Under the pieces are notes generated by a model. The model searched no databases. It had not been told where the DNA came from and worked only from the letters and a program-made list of their open reading frames with translations. A stretch of 64,000 nt of DNA, from contig OY986438.1 of the NCBI GenBank assembly GCA_963920525.1, positions 181,106,888-181,170,887 on the forward strand, written 5' to 3'. Below are positions 35,812 through 48,397 of this stretch, piece after piece. How positions within the stretch are numbered: the stretch's first letter is position 1; the number at the start of each line of letters is the position of its first letter. A program made the translations under genes and the position numbers. This stretch comes from Dichetophora obliterata. Its lineage: Eukaryota; Arthropoda; Insecta; Diptera; Sciomyzidae.

Positions 35812-36870
35812 ATTTTAACTAAGATTCTTGAAAAAAATCAAATTCCAGAAAACTTTTTTCTGAATATGCAGTCTTGTGTATATATGTATTAGAAACAATT
35901 TGGTGTATAAATCGTCCTTGTAGTATGTATGGTTTGGGAGTTATGACGGAAAAAGCACATGTTTTTGGCCAGCTTCCACTCCAAAAAGTGTTTTACAACT
36001 CCTAAACTACAAGAGATAGAGTAAAATGCATTTGAACAAAGAAGTAACCCTACTTAAGGACGAGGACCTGGTGCTCATTTTAATGCATGAATCGTCCTTA
36101 TCTGATATGTAGTTTTTATTTTAGAAAATAAATAAAAAAAATAAAAATTGACAAAAAAGGGCACATGAAATTAACATGAAATCTAATTTTTAAAATTATT
36201 TTAAGGATACAGTCTTGTGGGCAGTAGCTTAAGGAACATTTTGATGCATAAATCGTCCTTTTATGATGTATGGTTTAGAAGTTATGGCTAAAAAATCAAA
36301 AAAATCGCAAAAAACCACGTCAAAAACTATAAAAAATTTTAACCAAGATTCTTGAAAAAAAATCAAATTCCAGAAAACTTTTTTCTGAATATGCAGTCTT
36401 GTGTATATATGTATTAGAAACAATTTGGTGTATAAATCGTCCTTGTAGTATGTATGGTTTGGGAGTTATGACGGAAAAAGCACATGTTTTTGGCCAGCTT
36501 CCACTCCAAAAAGTGTTCTACAACTCCTAAACTACAAGAGATAGAGCAAAATGCATTTGGACAAAGAAGTACCCCAACTTAAGGACGAGGACCTGGTGCT
36601 CATTTTAATGCATGAATCGTCCTTATCTGATATGTAGTTTTTATTTTAGAAAATAAATAAAAAAAATAAAAATTGACAAAAAAGGACACATGAAATTAAC
36701 ATGAAATCTAATTTTTAAAATTATTTTAAGGATACAGTCTTGTGAACAGTAGCTTAAGGAACATTTTGATGCATAAATCGTCCTTTTATGATGTATGGTT
36801 TAGAAGTTATGGCTAAAAAATCAAAAAAATCGCAAAAAACCACGTCAAAAACTATGGATTCATGTAAAAA
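35812..36870 (+). repeat. 1,059-bp dimer repeat, copy 2
   Basis: This is an exact-length tandem copy of 34753-35811, including the rare inserted G in ACTATGGATTC (near 36855). A third copy begins at 36871 but switches to GCAAACGG alleles. Sharing of the rare insertion shows recent duplication. Confidence 0.88.
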
Positions 36871-38462
36871 ATTTTAACTAAGATTCTTGAAAAAAATCAA
36901 ATTCCAGAAAACTTTTTTCTGAATATGCAGTCTTGTGTATATATGTATTAGAAACAATTTGGTGTATAAATCGTCCTTGTAGTATGTATGGTTTGGGAGT
37001 TATGACGGAAAAAGCACATGTTTTTGGCCAGCTTCCACTCCAAAAAGTGTTTTACAACTCCTAAACTACAAGAGATAGAGCAAACGGCATTTGGACAAAG
37101 AAGTAACCCTACTTAAGGACGAGGACCTGGTGCTCATTTTAATGCATGAATCGTCCTTATCTGATATGTAGTTTTTATTTTAGAAAATAAATAAAAAAAA
37201 TAAAAATTGACAAAAAAGGGCACATGAAATTAACATGAAATTTAATTTTTAAAATTATTTTAAGGATACAGTCTTGTGGGCAGTAGCTTAAGGAACATTT
37301 TGATGCATAAATCGTCCTTTTATGATGTATGGTTTAGAAGTTATGGCTAAAAAATCAAAAAAATCGCAAAAAACCACGTCAAAAACTATGGATTCATGTA
37401 AAAAATTTTAACTAAGATTCTTGAAAAAAATCAAATTCCAGAAAACTTTTTTCTGAATATGCAGTCTTGTGTATATATGTATTAGAAACAATTTGGTGTA
37501 TAAATCGTCCTTGTAGTATGTATGGTTTGGGAGTTATGACGGAAAAAGCACATGTTTTTGGCCAGCTTCCACTCCAAAAAGTGTTTTACAACTCCTAAAC
37601 TACAAGAGATAGAGTAAAATGCATTTGAACAAAGAAGTAACCCTACTTAAGGACGAGGACCTGGTGCTCATTTTAATGCATGAATCGTCCTTATCTGATA
37701 TGTAGTTTTTATTTTAGAAAATAAATAAAAAAAATAAAAATTGACAAAAAAGGGCACATGAAATTAACATGAAATCTAATTTTTAAAATTATTTTAAGGA
37801 TACAGTCTTGTGGGCAGTAGCTTAAGGAACATTTTGATGCATAAATCGTCCTTTTATGATGTATGGTTTAGAAGTTATGGCTAAAAAATCAAAAAAATCG
37901 CAAAAAACCACGTCAAAAACTATAAAAAATTTTAACCAAGATTCTTGAAAAAAAATCAAATTCCAGAAAACTTTTTTCTGAATATGCAGTCTTGTGTATA
38001 TATGTATTAGAAACAATTTGGTGTATAAATCGTCCTTGTAGGATGTATGGTTTGGGAGTTATGACGGAAAAAGCACATGTTTTTGGCCAGCTTCCACTCC
38101 AAAAAGTGTTTTACAACTCCTAAACTACAAGAGATAGAGTAAAATGCATTTGAACAAAGAAGTAACCCTACTTAAGGACGAGGACCTGGTGCTCATTTTA
38201 ATGCATGAATCGTCCTTATCTGATATGTAGTTTTTATTTTAGAAAATAAATAAAAAAAATAAAAATTGACAAAAAAGGGCACATGAAATTAACATGAAAT
38301 CTAATTTTTAAAATTATTTTAAGGATACAGTCTTGTGGGCAGTAGCTTAAGGAACATTTTGATGCATAAATCGTCCTTTTATGATGTATGGTTTAGAAGT
38401 TATGGCTAAAAAATCCAAAAAATCGCAAAAAACCACGTCAAAAACTATGATTCATGTAAAAA

Positions 38463-40568
38463 ATTTTAACTAAGATTCTTGAAAAAAACTCAAATTCCAG
38501 AAAACTTTTTTCTGAATATGCAGTCTTGTGTATATATGTATTAGAAACAATTTGGTGTATAAATCGTCCTTGTAGTATGTATGGTTTGGGAGTTATGACG
38601 GAAAAAGCACATGTTTTTGGCCAGCTTCCACTCCAAAAAGTGTTCTACAACTCCTAAACTACAAGAGATAGAGCAAAATGCATTTGGACAAAGAAGTACC
38701 CCAACTTAAGGACGAGGACCTGGTGCTCATTTTAATGCATGAATCGTCCTTATCTGATATGTAGTTTTTATTTTAGAAAATAAATAAAAAAAAATAAAAA
38801 TTGACAAAAAAGGACACATGAAATTAACATGAAATCTAATTTTTAAAATTATTTTAAGGATACAGTCTTGTGAACAGTAGCTTAAGGAACATTTTGATGC
38901 ATAAATCGTCCTTTTATGATGTATGGTTTAGAAGTTATGGCTAAAAAATCAAAAAAATCGCAAAAACCACGTCAAAAACTATGATTCATGTAAAAAATTT
39001 TAACTAGGATTCTTGAAAAAAATCAAATTCCAGAAAACTTTTTTCTGAATATGCAGTCTTGTGTATATATGTATTAGAAACAATTTGGTGTATAAATCGT
39101 CCTTGTAGTATGTATGGTTTGGGAGTTATGACGGAAAAAGCACATGTTTTTGGCCAGCTTCCACTCCAAAAAGTGTTTTACAACTCCTAAACTACAAGAG
39201 ATAGAGCAAACGGCATTTGGACAAAGAAGTAACCCTACTTAAAGACGAGGACCTGGTGCTCATTTTAATGCATGAATCGTCCTTATCTGATATGTAGTTT
39301 TTATTTTAGAAAATAAATAAAAAAAATAAAAATTGACAAAAAAGGGCACATGAAATTTAATTTTTAAAATTATTTTAAGGATACAGTCTTGTGGGCAGTA
39401 GCTTAAGGAACATTTTGATGCATAAATCGTCCTTTTATGATGTATGGTTTAGAAGTTATGGCTAAAAAATCAAAAAAATCGCAAAAAACCACGTCAAAAA
39501 CTATAAAAAATTTTAACCAAGATTCTTGAAAAAAAATCAAATTCCAGAAAACTTTTTTCTGAATATGCAGTCTTGTGTATATATGTATTAGAAACAATTT
39601 GGTGTATAAATCGTCCTTGTAGGATGTATGGTTTGGGAGTTATGACGGAAAAAGCACATGTTTTTGGCCAGCTTCCACTCCAAAAAGTGTTTTACAACTC
39701 CTAAACTACAAGAGATAGAGTAAAATGCATTTTAACAAAGAAGTAACCCTACTTAAGGACGAGGACCTGGTGCTCATTTTAATGCATGAGTCGTCCTTAT
39801 CTGATATGTAGTTTTTATTTTAGAAAATAAATAAAAAAAATAAAAATTGACAAAAAAGGGCACATGAAATTAACATGAAATCTAATTTTTAAAATTATTT
39901 TAAGGATACAGTCTTGTGGGCAGTAGCTTAAGGAACATTTTGATGCATAAATCGTCCTTTTATGATGTATGGTTTAGAAGTTATGGCTAAAAAATCAAAA
40001 AAATCGCAAAAAACCACGTCAAAAACTATAAAAAATGTTAACCAAGATTCTTGAAAAAAAATCAAATTCCAGAAAACTTTTTTCTGAATATGCAGTCTTG
40101 GGTATATATGTATTAGAAACAATTTGGTGTATAAATCGTCCTTGTAGTATGTATGGTTTGGGAGTTATGACGGAAAAAGCACATGTTTTTGGCCAGCTTC
40201 CACTCCAAAAAGTGTTCTACAACTCCTAAACTACAAGAGATAGAGCAAAATGCATTTGGACAAAGAAGTACCCCAACTTAAGGACGAGGACCTGGTGCTC
40301 ATTTTAATGCATGAATCGTCCTTATCTGATATGTAGTTTTTATTTTAGAAAATAAATAAAAAAAATAAAAATTGACAAAAAAGGACACATGAAATTAACA
40401 TGAAATCTAATTTTTAAAATTATTTTAAGGATACAGTCTTGTGAACAGTAGCTTATGGAACATTTTGATGCATAAATCGTCCTTTTATGATGTATGGTTT
40501 AGAAGTTATGGCTAAAAAATCAAAAAAATCGCAAAAAACCACGTCAAAAACTATGATTCATGTAAAAA
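38463..40568 (+). repeat. Four-unit segment, copy 1 (2,106 bp)
   Basis: Units start at 38463, 38997, 39510 and 40035. Private marks are AACTAGGATTC, a unit of 513 bp with GGGCACATGAAATTTAATT (loss of about 14 bases near 39352), GCATTTTAAC, GCATGAGTCG, and a start of ATGTTAACC with CTTGGGTATAT. All of these marks recur at 42247-44876. Confidence 0.87.
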
Positions 40569-41626
40569 ATTTTAACTAAGATTCTTGAAAAAAATCAAAT
40601 TCCAGAAAACTTTTTTCTGAATATGCAGTCTTGTGTATATATGTATTAGAAACAATTTGGTGTATAAATCGTCCTTGTAGTATGTATGGTTTGGGAGTTA
40701 TGACGGAAAAAGCACATGTTTTTGGCCAGCTTCCACTCCAAAAAGTGTTTTACAACTCCTAAACTACAAGAGATAGAGCAAACGGCATTTGGACAAAGAA
40801 GTAACCCTACTTAAGGACGAGGACCTGGTGCTCATTTTAATGCATGAATCGTCCTTATCTGATATGTAGTTTTTATTTTAGAAAATAAATAAAAAAAATA
40901 AAAATTGACAAAAAAGGGCACATGAAATTAACATGAAATCTAATTTTTAAAATTATTTAAAGGATACAGTCTTGTGGGCAGTAGCTTAAGGAACATTTTG
41001 ATGCATAAATCGTCCTTTTATGATGTATGGTTTAGAAGTTATGGCTAAAAAATCAAAAAAATCGCAAAAAACCACGTCAAAAACTATAAAAAATTTTAAC
41101 CAAGATTCTTGAAAAAAAATCAAATTCCAGAAAACTTTTTTCTGAATATGCAGTCTTGTGTATATATGTATTAGAAACAATTTGGTGTATAAATCGTTCT
41201 TGTAGGATGTATGGTTTGGGAGTTATGACGGAAAAAGCACATGTTTTTGGCCAGCTTCCACTCCAAAAAGTGTTTTACAACTCCTAAACTACAAGAGATA
41301 GAGTAAAATGCATTTGAACAAAGAAGTAACCCTACTTAAGGACGAGGACCTGGTGCTCATTTTAATGCATGAATCGTCCTTATCTGATATGTAGTTTTTA
41401 TTTTAGAAAATAAATAAAAAAAATAAAAATTGACAAAAAAGGGCACATGAAATTAACATGAAATCTAATTTTTAAAATTATTTTAAGGATACAGTCTTGT
41501 GGGCAGTAGCTTAAGGAACATTTTGATGCATAAATCGTCCTTTTATGATGTATGGTTTAGAAGTTATGGCTAAAAAATCAAAAAAATTGCAAAAAACCAC
41601 GTCAAAAACTATGATTCATGTAAAAA
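40569..41626 (+). repeat. Two units between the duplicated segments
   Basis: Unit 40569-41092 (524 bp) has TGTAGTATG, GCAAACGG and the 9-bp end deletion. Unit 41093-41626 (534 bp) has GAGTAAAATGCATTTGAAC and a private ATCGTTCTTG at its first anchor. Both follow the pattern of the block to the left. Confidence 0.82.
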
Positions 41627-42246
41627 ATTTTAACTAAGATTCTTGAAAAAAAATCAAATTCCAGAAAACTTTTTTCTGAATATGCAGTCTTGTGTATATA
41701 TGTATAAGAAACAATTTGGTGTATAAATCATCCTTGCAGGATGTATGGTTTGGGAGTTATGACGGAAAAAGCACATGTTTTTGGCCAGCTTCCACTCCAA
41801 AAAGAGTTCTACAACTCCTAAACTACAAGAGATAGAGCAAACGGCATTTGGACAAAGGAGTATCTCTTCTTAAGGACGAGGACCAGGTGCTCATTTTAAT
41901 GCATGAATCGTCCTTATCTGATATGTAGTTTTTATTTTAGAAAATAAATAAAAAAAATAAAAATTGACAAAAAAGGGCAAATGAAATTAACATGAAATCT
42001 AATTTTTAAAATTATTTTAAGGATACAGTCTTGTGGGCAGTGGAAAAAAAATAAAAATTGACAAAAAAGGGCACATGAAATTAACATGAAATCTAATTTT
42101 TAAAATTACTTTAAGGATACAGTCTTGTGGGCAGTAGCTTAAGGAACATTTTGATGCATAAATCGTCCTTTTATGATGTATGGTTTAGAAGTTATGGCTA
42201 AAAAAATCAAAAAAATCACAAAAAACCACGTCAAAAACTAAAAAAA
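41627..42246 (+). repeat. 620-bp unit with a 94-bp internal tandem duplication
   Basis: After GTCTTGTGGGCAG (42028-42040) the sequence returns to the A-rich tract (AAAAAAAATAAAAATTGAC) and reads the same ~94 bases again. TTGAC occurs at 41964 and 42058. The first copy has GGGCAAATG and the second GGGCACATG with AATTACTTTAAGG, so the second is not an exact copy of its neighbour. The unit also introduces GTATAAGAAAC, ATCATCCTTGCAGG and GGAGTATCTC, typical of the region to the right. Confidence 0.9.
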
Positions 42247-44876
42247 ATTTTAACCAAGATTCTTGAAAAAAACTCAAATTCCAGAAAACTTTTTTCTGAA
42301 TATGCAGTCTTGTGTATATATGTATTAGAAACAATTTGGTGTATAAATCGTCCTTGTAGTATGTATGGTTTGGGAGTTATGACGGAAAAAGCACATGTTT
42401 TTGGCCAGCTTCCACTCCAAAAAGTGTTCTACAACTCCTAAACTACAAGAGATAGAGCAAAATGCATTTGGACAAAGAAGTACCCCAACTTAAGGACGAG
42501 GACCTGGTGCTCATTTTAATGCATGAATCGTCCTTATCTGATATGTAGTTTTTATTTTAGAAAATAAATAAAAAAAATAAAAATTGACAAAAAAGGACAC
42601 ATGAAATTAACATGAAATCTAATTTTTAAAATTATTTAAGGATACAGTCTTGTGAACAGTAGCTTAAGGAACATTTTGATGCATAAATCGTCCTTTTATG
42701 ATGTATGGTTTAGAAGTTATGGCTAAAAAATCAAAAAAATCGCAAAAACCACGTCAAAAACTATGATTCATGTAAAAAATTTTAACTAGGATTCTTGAAA
42801 AAAATCAAATTCCAGAAAACTTTTTTCTGAATATGCAGTCTTGTGTATATATGTATTAGAAACAATTTGGTGTATAAATCGTCCTTGTAGTATGTATGGT
42901 TTGGGAGTTATGACGGAAAAAGCACATGTTTTTGGCCAGCTTCCACTCCAAAAAGTGTTTTACAACTCCTAAACTACAAGAGATAGAGCAAACGGCATTT
43001 GGACAAAGAAGTAACCCTACTTAAAGACGAGGACCTGGTGCTCATTTTAATGCATGAATCGTCCTTATCTGATATGTAGTTTTTATTTTAGAAAATAAAT
43101 AAAAAAAATAAAAATTGACAAAAAAGGGCACATGAAATTTAATTTTTAAAATTATTTTAAGGATACAGTCTTGTGGGCAGTAGCTTAAGGAACATTTTGA
43201 TGCATAAATCGTCCTTTTATGATGTATGGTTTAGAAGTTATGGCTAAAAAATCAAAAAAATCGCAAAAAACCACGTCAAAAACTATAAAAAATTTTAACC
43301 AAGATTCTTGAAAAAAAATCAAATTCCAGAAAACTTTTTTCTGAATATGCAGTCTTGTGTATATATGTATTAGAAACAATTTGGTGTATAAATCGTCCTT
43401 GTAGTATGTATGGTTTGGGAGTTATGACGGAAAAAGCACATGTTTTTGGCCAGCTTCCACTCCAAAAAGTGTTTTACAACTCCTAAACTACAAGAGATAG
43501 AGCAAACGGCATTTGGACAAAGAAGTAACCCTACTTAAGGACGAGGACCTGGTGCTCATTTTAATGCATGAATCGTCCTTATCTGATATGTAGTTTTTAT
43601 TTTAGAAAATAAATAAAAAAAATAAAAATTGACAAAAAAGGGCACATGAAATTAACATGAAATTTAATTTTTAAAATTATTTTAAGGATACAGTCTTGTG
43701 GGCAGTAGCTTAAGGAACATTTTGATGCATAAATCGTCCTTTTCTGATGTATGGTTTAGAAGTTATGGCTAAAAAATCAAAAAAATCGCAAAAAACCACG
43801 TCAAAAACTATAAAAAATTTTAACCAAGATTCTTGAAAAAAAATCAAATTCCAGAAAACTTTTTTCTGAATATGCAGTCTTGTGTATATATGTATTAGAA
43901 ACAATTTGGTGTATAAATCGTCCTTGTAGGATGTATGGTTTGGGAGTTATGACGGAAAAAGCACATGTTTTTGGCCAGCTTCCACTCCAAAAAGTGTTTT
44001 ACAACTCCTAAACTACAAGAGATAGAGTAAAATGCATTTTAACAAAGAAGTAACCCTACTTAAGGACGAGGACCTGGTGCTCATTTTAATGCATGAGTCG
44101 TCCTTATCTGATATGTAGTTTTTATTTTAGAAAATAAATAAAAAAAATAAAAATTGACAAAAAAGGGCACATGAAATTAACATGAAATCTAATTTTTAAA
44201 ATTATTTTAAGGATACAGTCTTGTGGGCAGTAGCTTAAGGAACATTTTGATGCATAAATCGTCCTTTTATGATGTATGGTTTAGAAGTTATGGCTAAAAA
44301 ATCAAAAAAATCGCAAAAAACCACGTCAAAAACTATAAAAAATGATAACCAAGATTCTTGAAAAAAAATCAAATTCCAGAAAACTTTTTTCTGAATATGC
44401 AGTCTTGGGTATATATGTATTAGAAACAATTTGGTGTATAAATCGTCCTTGTAGTATGTATGGTTTGGGAGTTATGACGGAAAAAGCACATGTTTTTGGC
44501 CAGCTTCCACTCCAAAAAGTGTTCTACAACTCCTAAACTACAAGAGATAGAGCAAAATGCATTTGGACAAAGAAGTACCCCAACTTAAGGACGAGGACCT
44601 GGTGCTCATTTTAATGCATGAATCGTCCTTATCTGATATGTAGTTTTTATTTTAGAAAATAAATAAAAAAAAATAAAAATTGACAAAAAAGGACACATGA
44701 AATTAACATGAAATCTAATTTTTAAAATTATTTTAAGGATACAGTCTTGTGAACAGTAGCTTATGGAACATTTTGATGCATAAATCGTCCTTTTATGATG
44801 TATGGTTTAGAAGTTATGGCTAAAAAATCAAAAAAATCGCAAAAAACCACGTCAAAAACTATGATTCATGTAAAAA
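42247..44876 (+). repeat. Four-unit segment, copy 2, with one extra unit
   Basis: Units start at 42247, 42779, 43292, 43817 and 44342. Units 42247, 42779, 43817 and 44342 match 38463, 38997, 39510 and 40035 by AACTAGGATTC, the 513-bp unit, GCATTTTAAC, GCATGAGTCG and CTTGGGTATAT. The unit 43292-43816 (525 bp, GCAAACGG) is extra. The start of the last unit is ATGATAACC here against ATGTTAACC in copy 1. Confidence 0.86.
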
Positions 44877-45400
44877 ATTTTAACTAAGATTCTTGAAAAA
44901 AATCAAATTCCAGAAAACTTTTTTCTGAATATGCAGTCTTGTGTATATATGTATTAGAAACAATTTGGTGTATAAATCGTCCTTGTAGTATGTATGGTTT
45001 GGGAGTTATGACGGAAAAAGCACATGTTTTTGGCCAGCTTCCACTCCAAAAAGTGTTCTACAACTCCTAAACTACAAGAGATAGAGCAAAATGCATTTGG
45101 ACAAAGAAGTACCCCAACTTAAGGACGAGGACCTGGTGCTCATTTTAATGCATGAATCGTCCTTATCTGATATGTAGTTTTTATTTTAGAAAATAAATAA
45201 AAAAAATAAAAATTGACAAAAAAGGACACATGAAATTAAAATGAAATCTAATTTTTAAAATTATTTTAAGGATACAGTCTTGTGAACAGTAGCTTAAGGA
45301 ACATTTTGATGCATAAATCGTCCTTTTATGATGTATGGTTTAGAAGTTATGGCTAAAAAATCAAAAAAATCGCAAAAAACCACGTCAAAAACTATAAAAA
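44877..45400 (+). repeat. Last unit with the 9-bp end deletion
   Basis: This 524-bp unit has TGTAGTATG, TACCCCAAC, GGACACATG and GAAATTAAAATG. It closes the region in which the 9-bp end deletion is common; no later unit carries it. Confidence 0.82.
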
Positions 45401-45934
45401 ATTTTAACCAAGATTCTTGAAAAAAAATCAAATTCCAGAAAACTTTTTTCTGAATATGCAGTCTTGTGTATATATGTATAAGAAACAATTTGGTGTATAA
45501 ATCATCCTTGCAGGATGTATGGTTTGGGAGTTATGACGGAAAAAGCACATGTTTTTGGCCAGCTTCCACTCCAAAAAGTGTTCCACAACTCCTAAACTAC
45601 AAGAGATAGAGCAAACGGCATTTGGACAAAGGAGTATCTCTTCTTAAGGACGAGGACCTGGTGCTCATTTTAATGCATGAATCGTCCTTATCTGATATGG
45701 AGTTTTTATTTTAGAAAATAAATAAAAAAAATAAAAATTGACAAAAAAGGGCACATGAAATTAACATGAAATCTAATTTTTAAAATTATTTTAAGGATAC
45801 AGTCTTGTGGGCAGTAGCTTAAGGAACATTTTGATGCATAAATCGTCCTTTTATGATGTATGGTTTAGAAGTTATGGCTAAAAAATCAAAAAAATCGCAA
45901 AAAACCACGTCAAAAACTATGATTCATGTAAAAA

Positions 45935-46261
45935 ATTTTAACTAAGATTCTTGAAAAAAAATCAAATTCCAGAAAACTTTTTTCTGAATATGCAGTCTTG
46001 TGTATATATGTATAAGAAACAATTTGGTGTATAAATCATCCTTGCAGGATGTATGGTTTGGGAGTTATGACGGAAAAAGCACATGTTTTTGGCCAGCTTA
46101 TTATTATTAAAATTATTTTAAGGATACAGTCTTGTGGGCAGTAGCTTAAGGAACATTTTGATGCATAAATCGTCCTTTTATGATGTATGGTTTAGAAGTT
46201 ATGGCTAAAAAATTAAAAAAATCGCAAAAAACCACGTCAAAAACTATGATTCATGTAAAAA
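45935..46261 (+). repeat. 327-bp truncated unit with TTA filler
   Basis: The unit breaks inside the near-invariant block after GGCCAGCTT (46099) and resumes at TTAAAATTATTTTAAGG, a loss of about 214 bases with about seven unmatched bases (ATTATTA) between. Together with the edges these form four TTA triplets at 46098-46109. Confidence 0.9.
46098..46109 (+). repeat. (TTA)4 filler at a deletion joint
   Basis: Four TTA triplets sit exactly on the breakpoint of the truncated unit 45935-46261 and occur nowhere else in the array. They look like bases added during end joining. Confidence 0.75.
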
Positions 46262-47329
46262 ATTTTAACTAAGATTCTTGAAAAAAAATCAAATTCCAGA
46301 AAACTTTTTTCTGAATATGCAGTCTTGTGTATATATGTATTAGAAACAATTTGGTGTATAAATCGTCTTTGTAGGATGTATGGTTAGGGAGTTATGACGG
46401 AAAAAGCACATGTTTTTGGCCAGCTTCCACTCCAAAAAGTGTTCTACAACTCCTAAACTACAAGAGATAGAGCAAAATGCAATTGGACAAAGAAGTAACC
46501 CTACTTAAGGACGAGGACCTGGTGCTCATTTTAATGCATGAATCGTCCTTATCTGATATGTAGTTTTTATTTTAGAAAATAAATAAAAAAAATAAAAATT
46601 GACAAAAAAGGGCACATGAAATTAACATGAAATCTAATTTTTAAAATTATTTTAAGGATACAGTCTTGTGGGCAGTAGCTTAAGGAACATTTTGATGCAT
46701 AAATCGTCCTTTTATGATGTGTGGTTTAGAAGTTATGGCTAAAAAATCAAAAAAATCGCAAAAAACCACGTCAAAAACTATGATTCATGTAAAAAATTTT
46801 AACTAAGATTCTTGAAAAAAATCAAATTCCAGAAAACTTTTTTCTGAATATGCAGTCTTGTGTATATATGTATTAGAAACAATTTGGTGTATAAATCGTC
46901 TTTGTAGGATGTATGGTTTGGGAGTTATGACGGAAAAAGCACATGTTTTTGGCCAGCTTCCACTCCAAAAAGTGTTCTACAACTCCTAAACTACAAGAGA
47001 TAGAGCAAAATGCAATTGGACAAAGAAGTAACCCTGCTTAAGGACGAGGACCTGGTGCTCATTTTAATGCATGAATCGTCCTTATCTGATATGTAGTTTT
47101 TATTTTAGAAAATAAATAAAAAAAATAAAAATTGACAAAAAAGGGCACATGAAATTAACATGAAATCTAATTCTTAAAATTATTTAAGGATACAGTCTCT
47201 TGGGCAGTAGCTTAAGGAACATTTTGATGCATAAATCGTCCTTTTATGATGTATGGTTTAGAAGTTATGGCTAAAAAATAAAAAATAAATCGCAAAAAAC
47301 CACGTCAAAAACTATGATTCATGTAAAAA
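46262..47329 (+). repeat. Two-unit segment, copy 1
   Basis: Units 46262 and 46796 carry TCGTCTTTG, TATGGTTAGGG (first unit), GCAATTGG, TAACCC, AATTCTTAAAATTATTTAAGG and GTCTCTTGGGCAG (second unit). The same pair recurs 2,136 bp (four full units) downstream. The second unit ends with an altered A-run, AAAAATAAATCGC. Confidence 0.84.
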
Positions 47330-48397
47330 ATTTTAACTAAGATTCTTGAAAAAAAATCAAATTCCAGAAAACTTTTTTCTGAATATGCAGTCTTGTGTAT
47401 ATATGTATAAGAAACAATTTGGTGTATAAATCATCCTTGCAGGATGTATGGTTTGGGAGTTATCACGGAAAAAGCACATGTTTTTGGCCAGCTTCCACTC
47501 CAAAAAGTGTTCTACAACTCCTAAACTACAAGAGATAGAGCAAACGGCATTTTTACAAAGGAGTATCTCTTCTTAAGGACGAGGACCTGGTGCTCATTTT
47601 AATGCATGAATCGTCCTTATCTGATATGTAGTTTTTATTTTAGAAAATAAATAAAAAAAATAAAAATTGACAAAAAAGGGCACATGAAATTAACATGAAA
47701 TCTAATTTTTAAAATTATTTTAAGGATACAGTCTTGTGGGCAGTAGCTTAAGGAACATTTTGATGCATAAATCGTCCTTTTATGATGTATGGTTTAGAAG
47801 TTATGGCTAAAAAATCAAAAAAATCGCAAAAAACCACGTCAAAAACTATGATTCATGTAAAAAATTTTAACTAAGATTCTTGAAAAAAAATCAAATTCCA
47901 GAAAACTTTTTTCTGAATATGCAGTCTTGTGTATATATGTATAAGAAACAATTTGGTGTATAAATCATCCTTGCAGGATGTATGGTTTGGGAGTTATGAC
48001 GGAAAAAGCACATGTTTTTGGCCAGCTTCCACTCCAAAAAGTGTTCCACAACTCCTAAACTACAAGAGATAGAGCAAACGGCATTTGGACAAAGGAGTAT
48101 CTCTTCTTAAGGACGAGGACCTGGTGCTCATTTTAATGCATGAATCGTCCTTATCTGATATGTAGTTTTTATTTTAGAAAATAAATAAAAAAAATAAAAA
48201 TTGACAAAAAAGGGCACATGAAATTAACATGAAATCTAATTTTTAAAATTATTTTAAGGATACAGTCTTGTGGGCAGTAGCTTAAGGAACATTTTGATGC
48301 ATAAATCGTCCTTTTATGATGTATGGTTTAGAAGTTATGGCTAAAAAATTAAAAAAATCGCAAAAAACCACGTCAAAAACTATGATTCATGTAAAAA
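47330..48397 (+). repeat. Two GTATAAG-type units
   Basis: The unit at 47330 has TTATCACGG inside the otherwise invariant block, and GCATTTTTACAAAGG. The unit at 47864 has GTGTTCCACAAC and GCAAACGGCATTTGG, matching the unit at 45401. TTATCACGG and GCATTTTTAC are seen again only in the unit at 50523. Confidence 0.8.

Larger units (their letters stand above)
34219..38462 (+). repeat. Block with TGTAGTATG and TACCCCAAC alleles (8 units)
   Basis: Units start at 34219, 34753, 35277, 35812, 36336, 36871, 37405 and 37929. TGTAGTATG replaces TGTAGGATG in all but the last. Alternate units carry TACCCCAAC with GTGAACAG; the others carry GTGTTTTACAAC with GAGTAAAATG and the 9-bp end deletion. The unit at 36871 introduces GCAAACGGCATTTGG, an allele common further right. 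Confidence 0.83.
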
